This document shows positions 34,249 through 42,423 of a stretch of DNA of 64,000 nucleotides, piece after piece. Origin of the DNA: Candidatus Villigracilis adiacens (lineage in GTDB: Bacteria; Chloroflexota; Anaerolineae; Anaerolineales; Villigracilaceae). Position numbers and translations under genes: made by a program. Positions within the stretch are counted from its first letter, which is position 1. Every line of letters starts with the position of its first letter. The DNA is taken from contig JADJBU010000008.1 of assembly GCA_016703605.1 (NCBI GenBank), positions 124,001 to 188,000 on the forward strand, in the 5' to 3' direction. The notes under the pieces were generated by a model that saw only the letters and a list, made by a program, of their open reading frames with translations, was not told the origin of the DNA and searched no databases.

Positions 34249-34277
34249 ATTCTATGCGGGGCATGGAGTTGCGTCAA
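34249..34277 (-). promoter_or_regulatory. Sigma-70-type promoter of the aro operon
   Basis: TTGACG (34272-34277) and TAGAAT (34249-34254) are separated by exactly 17 bases. The predicted start of transcription falls at or just before the leader-peptide ATG. The promoter lies 37 bases beyond the glpX stop, so the aromatic operon has its own start. Confidence 0.85.
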
Positions 34278-34313
34278 GGGGCGAACAGGGATTCGCATGA
34301 CGGCGCAATTTGA

Positions 34314-35306
34314 CTAATAACGCACCGAACTCAAATTATCGAGCTTGTCGGTGGTATGGGTGGCGATGATCTCGCGGATGGTGCCGGTCAGCCCGCGCAC
34401 AACGAGGGTGTCGGTGGTGATGCGGTCTCCGAGATAGCGCACACCTTTGAGCAGTTCGCCGTCTGTGATGCCAGTGGCGGCGAAGAAGACATCCTCAGAG
34501 GAGACGAGGTCGTCCATCGTCAGCACTTTGTCGAAGTCGTACCCGGCATCGCGTCCGCGGTTGAGTTCGGCTTCGTCGCGGGCATAGAGTTTGCCCTGAA
34601 TTTCACCACCCATCGCGCGCAGGGCGCAGGCGGCAATGACTCCCTCGGGCGTGCCGCCGATGCCGAGCAGAACATCCACGCCGGCATTGGGCCAGGCGGT
34701 CATCAATGCCGCAGCCACATCGCCGTCGGGGATCTGGCGAATCCGCGCGCCTGCCCTGCGAATCTCGGCGACCATATCGTCATGCCGCGGACGGTCGAGG
34801 ATGATGATGGTCAGGTCTTCCACGGCTCTGCCCTTTGCCCTGGCAATCGCCTGCAAATTTTCGGTGATCGATTTTTCGATGTTGATCTTACCCCTGGCTT
34901 CAGGACCCACAGCGATCTTGTTCATATAAACGAAGGGACCCGGGTCGAACATTGTGCCGCGCGGAGCCAATGCCACGGTCGCAAGCGAGTTGGAGCGCCC
35001 AAAAGCCAGGGGGCGCGTCCCGTCAATGGGGTCCACCGCAACATCAAATTCCGGTTTTGAACCGTTGCCCACCTTTTCCCCGTTATAAAGCATCGGGGCG
35101 GAGTCCTTCTCCCCTTCGCCGATGACGATGACTCCGTCCATATCCACGGTGCTGAGGATGAGGCGCATCGCATTGACCGCAGCCTGGTCTGCCCCTTCTT
35201 TGTCTCCGCGGCCCATGAAGCGGCCTGCCATCATCGCCGCCGCCTCGGTGACGCGCGCCAGTTCAAGCGCGAGATTGCGTGTGGGTGTTGCTCCAAGAAC
35301 TTCCAT
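34314..35306 (-). CDS. glpX: Fructose-1,6-bisphosphatase, class II
   Basis: 330 residues. VIVIGEGEKDSAPML and the metal site DPIDGTRPLAFGRSNSLATVAL are GlpX hallmarks, followed by ILDRPRHDDMVAEIR and LGIGGTPEGVIAACALRAMGG. It hydrolyses fructose-1,6-bisphosphate in gluconeogenesis, a source of erythrose-4-phosphate via the pentose phosphate reactions, which is relevant to the neighbouring aro operon though the link is inference. It starts 9 bases after cdsA. Confidence 0.94.
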   Translation of the reverse strand: MEVLGATPTRNLALELARVTEAAAMMAGRFMGRGDKEGADQAAVNAMRLILSTVDMDGVIVIGEGEKDSAPMLYNGEKVGNGSKPEFDVAVDPIDGTRPLAFGRSNSLATVALAPRGTMFDPGPFVYMNKIAVGPEARGKINIEKSITENLQAIARAKGRAVEDLTIIILDRPRHDDMVAEIRRAGARIRQIPDGDVAAALMTAWPNAGVDVLLGIGGTPEGVIAACALRAMGGEIQGKLYARDEAELNRGRDAGYDFDKVLTMDDLVSSEDVFFAATGITDGELLKGVRYLGDRITTDTLVVRGLTGTIREIIATHTTDKLDNLSSVRY

Positions 35307-35315
35307 GACATCCTC

Positions 35316-36128
35316 CTATAGAATAAACCAGATCAGAAAGAAATAACCGATGGGCGCGCCCCAGATCCACGAGTCGATGCGGTCGAAGAAACCGCCGTGA
35401 CCGGGGATAATGTCGCTTGAGTCTTTGATGCCAGACTGGCGTTTGATCATGCTCTCGCCGAGATCGCCCAGGGTGGGCAGCGCGCCGAGCAGCAAACCGA
35501 GCATCGCGCCCTGCCAGATGGTGATATCGCTGTTCAAACTGCCGAAGGTTTTGAATATCCAGACATACAACGCGCCGGTATGCGCCCCGGTAAAGATGCT
35601 TGCGGCGTAGCCCTCCCAGCTTTTTTTGGGGCTGAGGCGCGGCGCCATCTTGTGATTGCCATAGGCGCGCCCAATGGAATAGGCGCCGGAGTCTCCCGCC
35701 CAGACGCAGAACATGACGAGCATGAACCACCAGCCGCCCTGCGGAAGGTTTCGCAAGTCGAACAAATAGGAACCCAGCCAGCCGATGTAAACGATGCCGC
35801 CGATGGTGATCCCAAAATCGAGCGCGGACTGGTCTCGTCCGCGCTCGTAGATGATTAAGTGAACCGCCATTGCTGTGAGAATGGCGGCGGTAAAGACGGG
35901 CTGGGCGTATTGGGGAAAGAACATGCGGACGAAAGTAACCATTGTCACCCCGCCCACTGTTACGATCATGTGAGGTTCGAATTTCACCGCGCGAAAAAGA
36001 TGAACATACTCCCAAGCCGCGCCGATGAGAAAGGTCCCCATCAGCAGGTAATAGAAGACGCCGCCGAGGACAATGGCGGGAACCCCGAGTAAAGCCAGCG
36101 CAAGTGCGGTGATCAATCGCCTACGCAT
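35316..36128 (-). CDS. cdsA: Phosphatidate cytidylyltransferase
   Basis: 270 residues with about seven membrane segments. VWAGDSGAYSIGRAYGNHKM followed by LSPKKSWEGYAAS is the CDP-diglyceride synthetase signature with its conserved aspartate and lysines. It makes CDP-diacylglycerol for phospholipid synthesis. ATG 36128 overlaps the 3' end of uppS by 8 bases, the usual coupled arrangement. Confidence 0.93.
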   Translation of the reverse strand: MRRRLITALALALLGVPAIVLGGVFYYLLMGTFLIGAAWEYVHLFRAVKFEPHMIVTVGGVTMVTFVRMFFPQYAQPVFTAAILTAMAVHLIIYERGRDQSALDFGITIGGIVYIGWLGSYLFDLRNLPQGGWWFMLVMFCVWAGDSGAYSIGRAYGNHKMAPRLSPKKSWEGYAASIFTGAHTGALYVWIFKTFGSLNSDITIWQGAMLGLLLGALPTLGDLGESMIKRQSGIKDSSDIIPGHGGFFDRIDSWIWGAPIGYFFLIWFIL

Positions 36129-36867
36129 TGGATTCCTGGAGTTCCGCTGAAGATACCTTTCCGTAACGCCGGTCGCGGTTGGCAAAATCTTCCAGCGCGC
36201 GGCGATATTCGTCCTTGTCGAAATCGGGCCAGTAGGTGGGTGTGATGTACCACTCGGAGTATGCCGCCTGCCAGATGAGGAAGTTGCTGACCCGCAATTC
36301 GCCGGAGGTGCGAATGATGAGGTCCGGGTCGGGGACTCCGGCGGTAAACAGGTACTGGTTGACGAGATCGTCGGTTACTTCTTCAGCCGGAATGCCGTCT
36401 TTGATGATCTTTTGAATGGCATTGACGATCTCATCCCGCCCGCCGTAATTAAAGGCAACATTCAGGACCAGCCGGTCGTTGTTCCTTGTCAGGTCGATGG
36501 CGGATAGCACCTTCCTTTGAACGGCAGGGTCGAGACGTTCCAGCCTTCCAATATGGCGGAGTTGCACGCCCTCCTTGTGAAGTTCAGACAGTTCGCGGTC
36601 AATGACGTTTTGAAGGATGAGCATCAACCCGTTTACTTCCTCGGCGGGGCGCCCCCAATTTTCGGTGGAGAAGGCGTAAATGGTCAGGTATTTAACGCCA
36701 AACTCGACCGTGGCGCGAATCACCCGGCGCAGGTTTTCGGTCCCGGCTTTATGGCCGGCAAGGCGGGGAAGTCCGCGCTGAATCGCCCAGCGCCCGTTGC
36801 CATCCATGATCATGGCGACGTGTTGGGGAATCTTTTCAGGCGGGATGTTCAGTGGGGTGTCTGCCAT
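36121..36867 (-). CDS. uppS: Isoprenyl transferase (undecaprenyl diphosphate synthase)
   Basis: 248 residues. HVAMIMDGNGRWAIQRGLPR carries the catalytic aspartate, YAFSTENWGRPAEEV the substrate loop, and RTSGELRVSNFLIWQAAYSE the C-terminal signature. It builds the polyprenyl carrier used for peptidoglycan and probably by the GT-C enzymes of the glycan block. It is in the conserved frr-uppS-cdsA order. Confidence 0.95.
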   Translation of the reverse strand: MADTPLNIPPEKIPQHVAMIMDGNGRWAIQRGLPRLAGHKAGTENLRRVIRATVEFGVKYLTIYAFSTENWGRPAEEVNGLMLILQNVIDRELSELHKEGVQLRHIGRLERLDPAVQRKVLSAIDLTRNNDRLVLNVAFNYGGRDEIVNAIQKIIKDGIPAEEVTDDLVNQYLFTAGVPDPDLIIRTSGELRVSNFLIWQAAYSEWYITPTYWPDFDKDEYRRALEDFANRDRRYGKVSSAELQESNA

Positions 36868-36908
36868 AGGGTTGACCTTTTCGACGCGCGCGCATCGAAA
36901 ACGGCTTG

Positions 36909-37478
36909 CTAGACTTCCATGATCTCTTTTTCTTTGTTCTGCCCCAGTCTGGCGATCTCTTCTATGAATTTATCGGTAAGTTTTTGCAAGTCTTCCTCGC
37001 CGCGTTTGAGGTCGTCTTCGGTGATGAGTTTTTCCTTCTCATACTCGCGGATGTCGTTGTGGAGGTCGCGCCTCACGTTGCGGACGGCGATGCGCGATTC
37101 TTCGAGACGGTGATGCATGTGTTTGACAAGGTCGCGGCGGCGCTCTTCGGTTAATGGGGGCAGGTTCAGGTGGATGACCTTGCCGTCGGAGTTTGGATTC
37201 AGCCCGAGGTCCGAGACCCGAATCGCTTTTTCGATATCCTTGAGCGACCCCGCATCGAAGGGTTTGATTGTCAACGTGCGCGGTTCGGGGACGCTGATCG
37301 ATGCCAGGTTTTGAAGCGGAGTGGGCGTGCCGTAATATTCGACCGGAAGTCTTTCCACCAAGGCCGGGCTGGCGCGCCCGGTTCGTATTCCATTCAGGTC
37401 GTCGGTGAGGGATTGGATCGCGCCGTGCATTCGGGTTTCGGCGTCTTTCAAAAGGCTCTTGATTTCGTCAGTACTCAC
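36909..37478 (-). CDS. frr: Ribosome recycling factor
   Basis: 189 residues, the usual size. TDDLNGIRTGRASPALVERL, YYGTPTPLQNLASISVPEPR and the C-terminal DDLKRGEEDLQKLTDKFIEEI are conserved. With EF-G it splits post-termination ribosomes. Position between pyrH and uppS is canonical. Confidence 0.96.
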   Translation of the reverse strand: MSTDEIKSLLKDAETRMHGAIQSLTDDLNGIRTGRASPALVERLPVEYYGTPTPLQNLASISVPEPRTLTIKPFDAGSLKDIEKAIRVSDLGLNPNSDGKVIHLNLPPLTEERRRDLVKHMHHRLEESRIAVRNVRRDLHNDIREYEKEKLITEDDLKRGEEDLQKLTDKFIEEIARLGQNKEKEIMEV

Positions 37479-37715
37479 GATCTTCCTCCAAAAAAGTTAT
37501 GCAATACAAGGATACCTTAAAACAGGGATTTATGCTATGGGCTTGAGAGTTTGTGAAAAATATCGAGAGACTCTCAGGGTTAAAAACCTTCCTCTTTCTG
37601 CTTCCTTGCGAAAGAAGAAAGAGGAAGGGGGCGCTTTGCGCAAATGATGGGGATGTGTTTCAAATGAGTTAAAAGGAAGAACGTCCCGAAGGTTTTTCCG
37701 AGAGATAAATGATGG
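37479..37715. other. Intergenic region pyrH / frr with a stable hairpin
   Basis: 237 bases with no gene. A 12-base stem CCTTCCTCTTTC / GAAAGAGGAAGG spans 37587-37628 and could attenuate or process the transcript. No T-tract follows on the minus strand. This gap is longer than usual for this cluster. Confidence 0.5.
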
Positions 37716-38432
37716 TTACGCGGTTACAAGCGTGCCGACCTTTTCGCCAAACAAGGCGCTGGTCAGGGCGGTTGAGTCCCATAAATTCAGCACGAGGATC
37801 GGAATTTTATTTTCCATGCAGAGGGTGATGGCGGTGCTGTCCATCACTTCGAGGCGGCGGTTCAGCACTTCGATATAGCTCAAGGTGTCGAACTTTTTCG
37901 CATCGGGGTTTTTCTTCGGGTCGGCGTCGTACACGCCATCCACTTTTGTGGCTTTGATGACAACCTGCGCGTCGACCTCGGTGGCTCGCAGGGCGGCGGC
38001 GGTATCGGTCGAGAAGAAGGGGTTGCCCGTCCCCGCGCCGAAGATGACGACACGTCCCTTTTCCAGGTGGCGCACAGCCCGGCGTCGGATGTACGGCTCG
38101 GCGATGGCGCGCATATCGATGGCAGACATGACACGGGTAAAGACACCCTGCCTTTCGAGCGCGTCCATCAATGCCATGGCGTTCATTACCGTGGCGAGCA
38201 TTCCCATGTAATCGGCGGTGGACCGGTCCATGCCGCGTTCGAGTCCCTGTTTGCCGCGCCAGAGATTGCCCGCTCCGATGACCACTGCCACATCCACGCC
38301 CATATCGCGGACTTCCTTGATGCGGTTCGCAATCGCCTCCGCCTCCTGGACGTCGATCCCGTAGCCGGTTGCGCCGCCGAGAGCCTCGCCGCTGAGTTTT
38401 AGCAGGATTCGTTTGTATTTCAATTCAGCCAT
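37716..38432 (-). CDS. pyrH: UMP kinase
   Basis: 238 residues, amino-acid-kinase fold. YKRILLKLSGEALGG binds phosphates, VVIGAGNLWRGKQG and GTGNPFFSTDTAAALRA are the UMP and ATP regions. It phosphorylates UMP to UDP. It follows tsf after a terminator-like hairpin. Confidence 0.96.
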   Translation of the reverse strand: MAELKYKRILLKLSGEALGGATGYGIDVQEAEAIANRIKEVRDMGVDVAVVIGAGNLWRGKQGLERGMDRSTADYMGMLATVMNAMALMDALERQGVFTRVMSAIDMRAIAEPYIRRRAVRHLEKGRVVIFGAGTGNPFFSTDTAAALRATEVDAQVVIKATKVDGVYDADPKKNPDAKKFDTLSYIEVLNRRLEVMDSTAITLCMENKIPILVLNLWDSTALTSALFGEKVGTLVTA

Positions 38433-38523
38433 GACTGCCTCCGATTTCCATAATTATCTCACGTTGCATATCTCAAACGCCGGGTCCGCGCCAGGGAGAG
38501 CGTCCTACGGGATACGGACCCAT

Positions 38524-38553
38524 AAAAAAAGCCAACCCGAAGGCTGGCTTTTT
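38524..38553 (-). terminator. Intrinsic terminator after tsf
   Basis: A stem AAAAGCCA / TGGCTTTT with inner GC pairs and T-runs on both sides lies 5 bases past the tsf stop. Partial readthrough to pyrH is likely because pyrH follows closely. Confidence 0.7.
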
Positions 38554-38557
38554 AAAA

Positions 38558-39163
38558 TTATTTCTTGATGCTTTCGCCCAGTTCCCATCGCTGGAAGCGG
38601 CGGACGATGATGTTCTCACCGATGGCTGCGACGTTCTGGAGAATGAGCTTTTCGATGGTGATGGATTCGTCGCGGATGTACGCCTGGCGCAGAAGACAAA
38701 CCTCATCCTTGAACTTTTCGATGCGTCCCTCGACGATCTTCGGCAGGACGTTGTCGGGCTTGCCCTCTTCCTTGGCGCGCGCGCGGGCGATCTCGGATTC
38801 ATGCTCGAGTTCGGCGGCGGGGATTTCGTCTGCGGTGATGTATTTGGGGGCGCTTGCGGCGATCTGCAACGCGATCTCGTGGGCGAGCGTGCGGAATTGT
38901 TCGTTGCGGGCGACGAAATCGGTTTCACAGTTGATTTCGACCATCACGCCCACCCGTCCGCCGCCGTGGGAGTAAAGCTCCACGGTGCCGTTCGAGGCGT
39001 CGCGGTCGGCGCGTTTGGCGGCGGTTGCCATGCCTTTTTCACGCAGCCAGTCCACGGCTTTATCGAAATCGCCGTTTGCTTCCTGCAATGCTTTGCGGCA
39101 GTCGAGCATGGGGGCGTTGGTTGCCGCGCGCAATTGCTTGATCATTTCAGTCGTAATTTCCAT
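38558..39163 (-). CDS. tsf: Elongation factor Ts, short form
   Basis: 201 residues, the short type found in Thermus-like and Chloroflexota-like bacteria rather than the roughly 280-residue enterobacterial form. IKQLRAATNAPMLDCRKAL and the EF-Tu contact motif CETDFVARNEQF are conserved; the C-terminus IIVRRFQRWELGE is typical. It exchanges GDP for GTP on EF-Tu. It is co-directional with rpsB. Confidence 0.95.
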   Translation of the reverse strand: MEITTEMIKQLRAATNAPMLDCRKALQEANGDFDKAVDWLREKGMATAAKRADRDASNGTVELYSHGGGRVGVMVEINCETDFVARNEQFRTLAHEIALQIAASAPKYITADEIPAAELEHESEIARARAKEEGKPDNVLPKIVEGRIEKFKDEVCLLRQAYIRDESITIEKLILQNVAAIGENIIVRRFQRWELGESIKK

Positions 39164-39193
39164 CTTAACTATCCTTGTGTATGTGTGCCAGGG

Positions 39194-40093
39194 CTATTGC
39201 GGCGCAGTTGCAGCCGGTTCGTCGGGCTTTTTGGTTTCTTCCACTGCGGGCGCATCCTCGGGCTTTGCCATCTTGGCAAGCGTGGATTTACCCAGCAGGG
39301 CATCGTCGCCCATTTCTTCATCCGTTTCGACGACCTTGCGGGCAGGGCGCGATTTGGCAGACTTGGAATCGGCTTTCGCCTCAGCCGGCTCCTCGGGCTG
39401 TTCCTCCTTGCGCATGGCTTTGCCTTCGAGGACGGCGTCTGCCATCTTCGAGACGAGCAATTTGATGGCGCGGATGGCGTCGTCGTTGGAGGGGATGACG
39501 TAGTCGATGTTCTGGGGGTTGCAGTTGGTATCCACCAGGGCGACAATCGGAATGCCGAGCAGGTTGGCTTCGTCAACCGCCGCATCCTCGCGGCCCACAT
39601 CTACAATGAAGAGCATGTTGGGGACGCGCTTCATCGAGCGGACGCCGCTCAGGCGGGTCTGGAGGCGGGTGATCTCGCGTTCGATCAGCAAGCCTTCCTT
39701 TTTGGTCAGGCGGTTGATGTCGCCGCTGTCGCGCAGTTTTTCGAGGCGCTCGAGTTCCTGGATGCGTTGGTACATTGTGGACCAGTTGGTGAGCATACCG
39801 CCCATCCAGCGTTCGGTGACGTAGGGCATCCCGGCGCGGGTTGCCTCTTCCATCACGGTCTCCTGCGCCTGGCGTTTTGTGCCGACAAAAAGCACGGTCC
39901 CGCCGTTGACGACCAGGTCACGGATGACGCCATAGGCGCTGTTTGCAAGCTTGACCGTCTGTTGAAGGTCGAGAATGTGAATGCCGTTGCGTTCCGTGAA
40001 GATGTACGGCTTCATACGGGGGTCCCACTTATTGGTGCGATGCCCAAAGTGGACGCCGCTCTCAAGCAGGGCTTTCATGGATATGGTTGCCAT
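39194..40093 (-). CDS. rpsB: Ribosomal protein S2 with acidic/basic C-terminal tail
   Basis: 299 residues. ISMKALLESGVHFGHRTNKW begins the conserved S2 core, which ends near residue 230 (DDAIRAIKLLVSKMADAVLEG). A tail of about 65 residues rich in Glu, Ala, Lys and Pro follows; it is longer than in E. coli and probably disordered. ATG 40093 is preceded by TTAGGAGAACC. Confidence 0.95.
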   Translation of the reverse strand: MATISMKALLESGVHFGHRTNKWDPRMKPYIFTERNGIHILDLQQTVKLANSAYGVIRDLVVNGGTVLFVGTKRQAQETVMEEATRAGMPYVTERWMGGMLTNWSTMYQRIQELERLEKLRDSGDINRLTKKEGLLIEREITRLQTRLSGVRSMKRVPNMLFIVDVGREDAAVDEANLLGIPIVALVDTNCNPQNIDYVIPSNDDAIRAIKLLVSKMADAVLEGKAMRKEEQPEEPAEAKADSKSAKSRPARKVVETDEEMGDDALLGKSTLAKMAKPEDAPAVEETKKPDEPAATAPQ

Positions 40094-40155
40094 GGTTCTC
40101 CTAATTTTCCGTCCTCCAGCAAGTGGCAATGCCATTGCGGAACGGAATGAGTTTA

Positions 40156-40196
40156 GCGGGGATAATTACCCGCTCAGGGACGCTTTTGCCCGTCCC
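40156..40196 (-). promoter_or_regulatory. Structured 5' leader of rpsB
   Basis: Two adjacent stems, GCGGG/CCCGC (40156-40173) and GGGACG/CGTCCC (40177-40196), lie 63-103 bases before the rpsB ATG on the minus strand. This may be an autoregulatory S2 leader or a cryptic hairpin pair; I do not recognise a named motif. Confidence 0.35.
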
Positions 40197-40284
40197 AGGC
40201 AGAATGTTGGCGTTTTTTGGGCGCCGGGGCGCGATTATAACACAGGAATTTTTGGAGACGATAATTTTTGCCGCATAGGTTCAG

Positions 40285-40375
40285 CCGGAGTCGAACGTCT
40301 GGAGACGTTCGACGTTCACGCCAAAATCTGGAGATGCCGCGCGCTTCACGCCGCCGCTTTGGACTCCGTTTCATC
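40285..40375. repeat. Dispersed repeat, diverged copy D
   Basis: The stem CGAACGTCTGG / AGACGTTCG-type region followed by GGAGATGCCGC, CACGCCGCCGCTTT and GACTCCGT follows the order of the 103-bp repeat at 14628-14730. Homology is partial. Confidence 0.55.
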
Positions 40376-40410
40376 CCTTCGACACAGTCTCGGTATACCC
40401 GGCCGGCATG

Positions 40411-41253
40411 TTAGGCCGTCATGAGCACGATTGCGATCAAGGCGCATACGACCCCGATCCATTGGCTGCGGTTGAGGCGCTCTTTGAGGAAGACGGATGC
40501 CAGGATGACGGTGGCGCCGGGAAAGAGTGAACTCAGCACGGATGCGACATCCAGCCGCCCTGCCTGCCCGGCAAGGATAAAGAAGAAGTTGCCGCCAAGA
40601 TCGAGGATGCCGTTGACTGAGATGATGGGCAGGGCGGAAAGTTGGACCTGCCAATTGGAGCGTGTGACCAGTAAATACGTTACGATCAACGCCATGCCGC
40701 CGGCGCGGGAGAAGACCATATGCCAGACGGCGCCGCCGTCGCGGGTGGCTTGATGCATGAAGACAAAGTAAAAGCCGAATCCAATGCCTGCAAGCAGGGG
40801 CAGTTTCAAGTCCGCGAGATGCGAGAGGATATCCGTCACGCCGTCTTCGCTTTGGGAGATCATCCAGACCGCGACGAGGGCGAATCCAAATCCGATGAAG
40901 GTCAGGTAGCCGGGGAAGCCTTCGGTGAAGACTCCCACGGTGACGGGCAATACGGCTGCCAGCAGGGCTGAGACGGGCGCGGCGATGCTCATGGTTCCCA
41001 CTGCCATGGCGTGATAGAGCAGCATCAGCCCAATGGTGCCAAGCATTCCTGCCAGCAAAGCAAAGATACGCGCCCGAACATCGGGTATGGGGTCATCTAA
41101 AAATAATAACAGGGCGAAAAGAAAGAGGATGCCGATCAACTCGGCATAGAATACAGAGCGATACGCGCCTACTTTTCGGGCGGCAAGCCCGCCGGTGAAA
41201 TCGCCCGCGCCCCAACTAAGCGCGGAAAGTAGTCCGAGAAGGATCGATAACAA
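40411..41253 (-). CDS. EamA-family (DMT superfamily) transporter
   Basis: 280 residues with ten hydrophobic segments arranged as two EamA repeats. LLSALSWGAGDFTGGLAARKVG starts repeat one, and the C-terminal VASVLSSLFPGATVILASVFLKERL is the best-conserved EamA stretch. Family members export or import metabolites or amino acids; the substrate is unknown. It stands alone on the minus strand. Confidence 0.87.
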   Translation of the reverse strand: MLSILLGLLSALSWGAGDFTGGLAARKVGAYRSVFYAELIGILFLFALLLFLDDPIPDVRARIFALLAGMLGTIGLMLLYHAMAVGTMSIAAPVSALLAAVLPVTVGVFTEGFPGYLTFIGFGFALVAVWMISQSEDGVTDILSHLADLKLPLLAGIGFGFYFVFMHQATRDGGAVWHMVFSRAGGMALIVTYLLVTRSNWQVQLSALPIISVNGILDLGGNFFFILAGQAGRLDVASVLSSLFPGATVILASVFLKERLNRSQWIGVVCALIAIVLMTA

Positions 41254-41445
41254 GGGAATCTCCGATCAAAGGTGTGGGGGCGATTATAACCGCGGGTAGG
41301 GTTGGGAGATCGAGGTTACAGTTGCGTAAAAACGATGGCGTTCTTTCATATTTTGGGTATCATTCGAAGCGTACCCTGCCGCCGGGCATTGGACAATGCC
41401 TTTTGGGTTCCATGCCCGGCGGGGAGATCAGAAAAGGAGAATCGT

Positions 41446-41673
41446 ATGCCAAAGAAAACCAGGCGTGCCCGTGATGTTGAGAAGGTCTATTCCGTGAAGA
41501 AGTTCGCAGAGAAACTGCGCCGCCTTGCGGATGCGCTCGAAGCGGGGGAGCAGTTCCGCATTCAGGTGGCGGGCAAACGGGTGACCGTGCCAAAGGATGC
41601 CCGGATTAGCGTCGAACATGAACGCGGCGAAGGCGCGGAAGAGATCGAGTTTCAGTTAACGTGGGAGTATTAG
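41446..41673 (+). CDS. Amphi-Trp domain protein
   Basis: 75 residues. VYSVKKFAEKLRRLADALEAG, FRIQVAGKRVTVPKDA and EIEFQLTWEY fit the small amphi-Trp domain family, in which a conserved Trp and alternating hydrophobic residues end the domain. Function unknown. AAAAGGAG precedes ATG 41446. Its terminator is at 41759-41797. Confidence 0.75.
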   Translation: MPKKTRRARDVEKVYSVKKFAEKLRRLADALEAGEQFRIQVAGKRVTVPKDARISVEHERGEGAEEIEFQLTWEY

Positions 41674-41758
41674 CCTTTTGCCCGATTGCTGAAAGGGTCT
41701 TGCGCCCATACCAATGCAAACATCTTTACGGGTATTTGACCGGCAGGAGAGAGAGTTG

Positions 41759-41797
41759 ACGAGGTTGCCATCAGTGGGCAACCTCGTTGTTTTAATT
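41759..41797 (+). terminator. Intrinsic terminator after the amphi-Trp gene
   Basis: Perfect 11-base stem ACGAGGTTGCC / GGCAACCTCGT with a seven-base loop, followed by TGTTTTAATT. Confidence 0.85.
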
Positions 41798-41825
41798 CTC
41801 TAACACTTCTCTAACTTCCCCGCCC

Positions 41826-41869
41826 TTGACCAAAACTTAACTCAGGTATAAAGTTTAGTCCACTTAACT
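41826..41869 (+). promoter_or_regulatory. Promoter and likely MarR operator
   Basis: TTGACC (41826-41831) and TATAAA (41847-41852) form a promoter with a 15-base spacer. An 18-bp palindrome AGTTTAGTCCACTTAACT (41852-41869) overlaps the transcription start, and a third half-site ACTTAACT lies at 41835-41842. The site is well placed for autorepression by the MarR protein encoded 15 bases downstream. Confidence 0.65.
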
Positions 41870-41883
41870 AAAAAGAAGGCTTA

Positions 41884-42336
41884 ATGATGACCAAACCCTC
41901 TCCCATGTCCCATGCCCTGCGCGCGTGGATGGATGTTTTCATGCACCGCTCCATGCGAAGCTGGCATGTCTACGTCAAAACCACCGGGCTGACCATGCCG
42001 CAATTCAGCATTTTGATGCAGTTGCACTACAAAGGCGCCTGCGGCATGTCTGAGATCAGCGAGAAGTTCGATGTGACGGCTGCGGCGGCGAGTCAACTGG
42101 CGGAGAAACTGGTACAAGGCGGCTATATCGAACGCGCTGAAGACCCGAGCGACCGCCGCGCCAAGTTCATCCAACTCTCGCCGAAGGGTTCGGACCTGAT
42201 CGAAGCGGGCATCAAGGAACGCTACCGCTGGATGGACGAGATCACGTCCAATTTGACTGCCGAAGAAAAAGGCAGGGTCGCCGGGGCGCTGCGCCTTCTG
42301 ACTGAAGCGGCGAAGAACCTGGAAGATTCAAAATAA
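41884..42336 (+). CDS. MarR family transcriptional regulator
   Basis: 150 residues with a winged helix-turn-helix at about 45-105. GMSEISEKFDVTAAAASQLAEKLVQGGYIERAEDP contains the recognition helix and leads to the wing with DRRAKFIQLSPKG. MarR proteins dimerise through their end helices and release DNA on binding small aromatic ligands. It is followed by two ABC half-transporters, so it very likely represses a drug-efflux operon. Confidence 0.9.
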   Translation: MMTKPSPMSHALRAWMDVFMHRSMRSWHVYVKTTGLTMPQFSILMQLHYKGACGMSEISEKFDVTAAAASQLAEKLVQGGYIERAEDPSDRRAKFIQLSPKGSDLIEAGIKERYRWMDEITSNLTAEEKGRVAGALRLLTEAAKNLEDSK

Positions 42337-42423
42337 CATCCAATATTTCTGACGCCTTTCTCCACAGTTTCTACAAACCAATACGTTATCGTCCATTCAT
42401 CGTTTTTATCAAAGGAGTATTAA

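Noticed and set aside
38801..40150. 449-codon plus-strand frame opposite tsf and rpsB
   Set aside because: It is a shadow of two certain ribosomal/translation genes with biased codons; its product has no recognisable motif.
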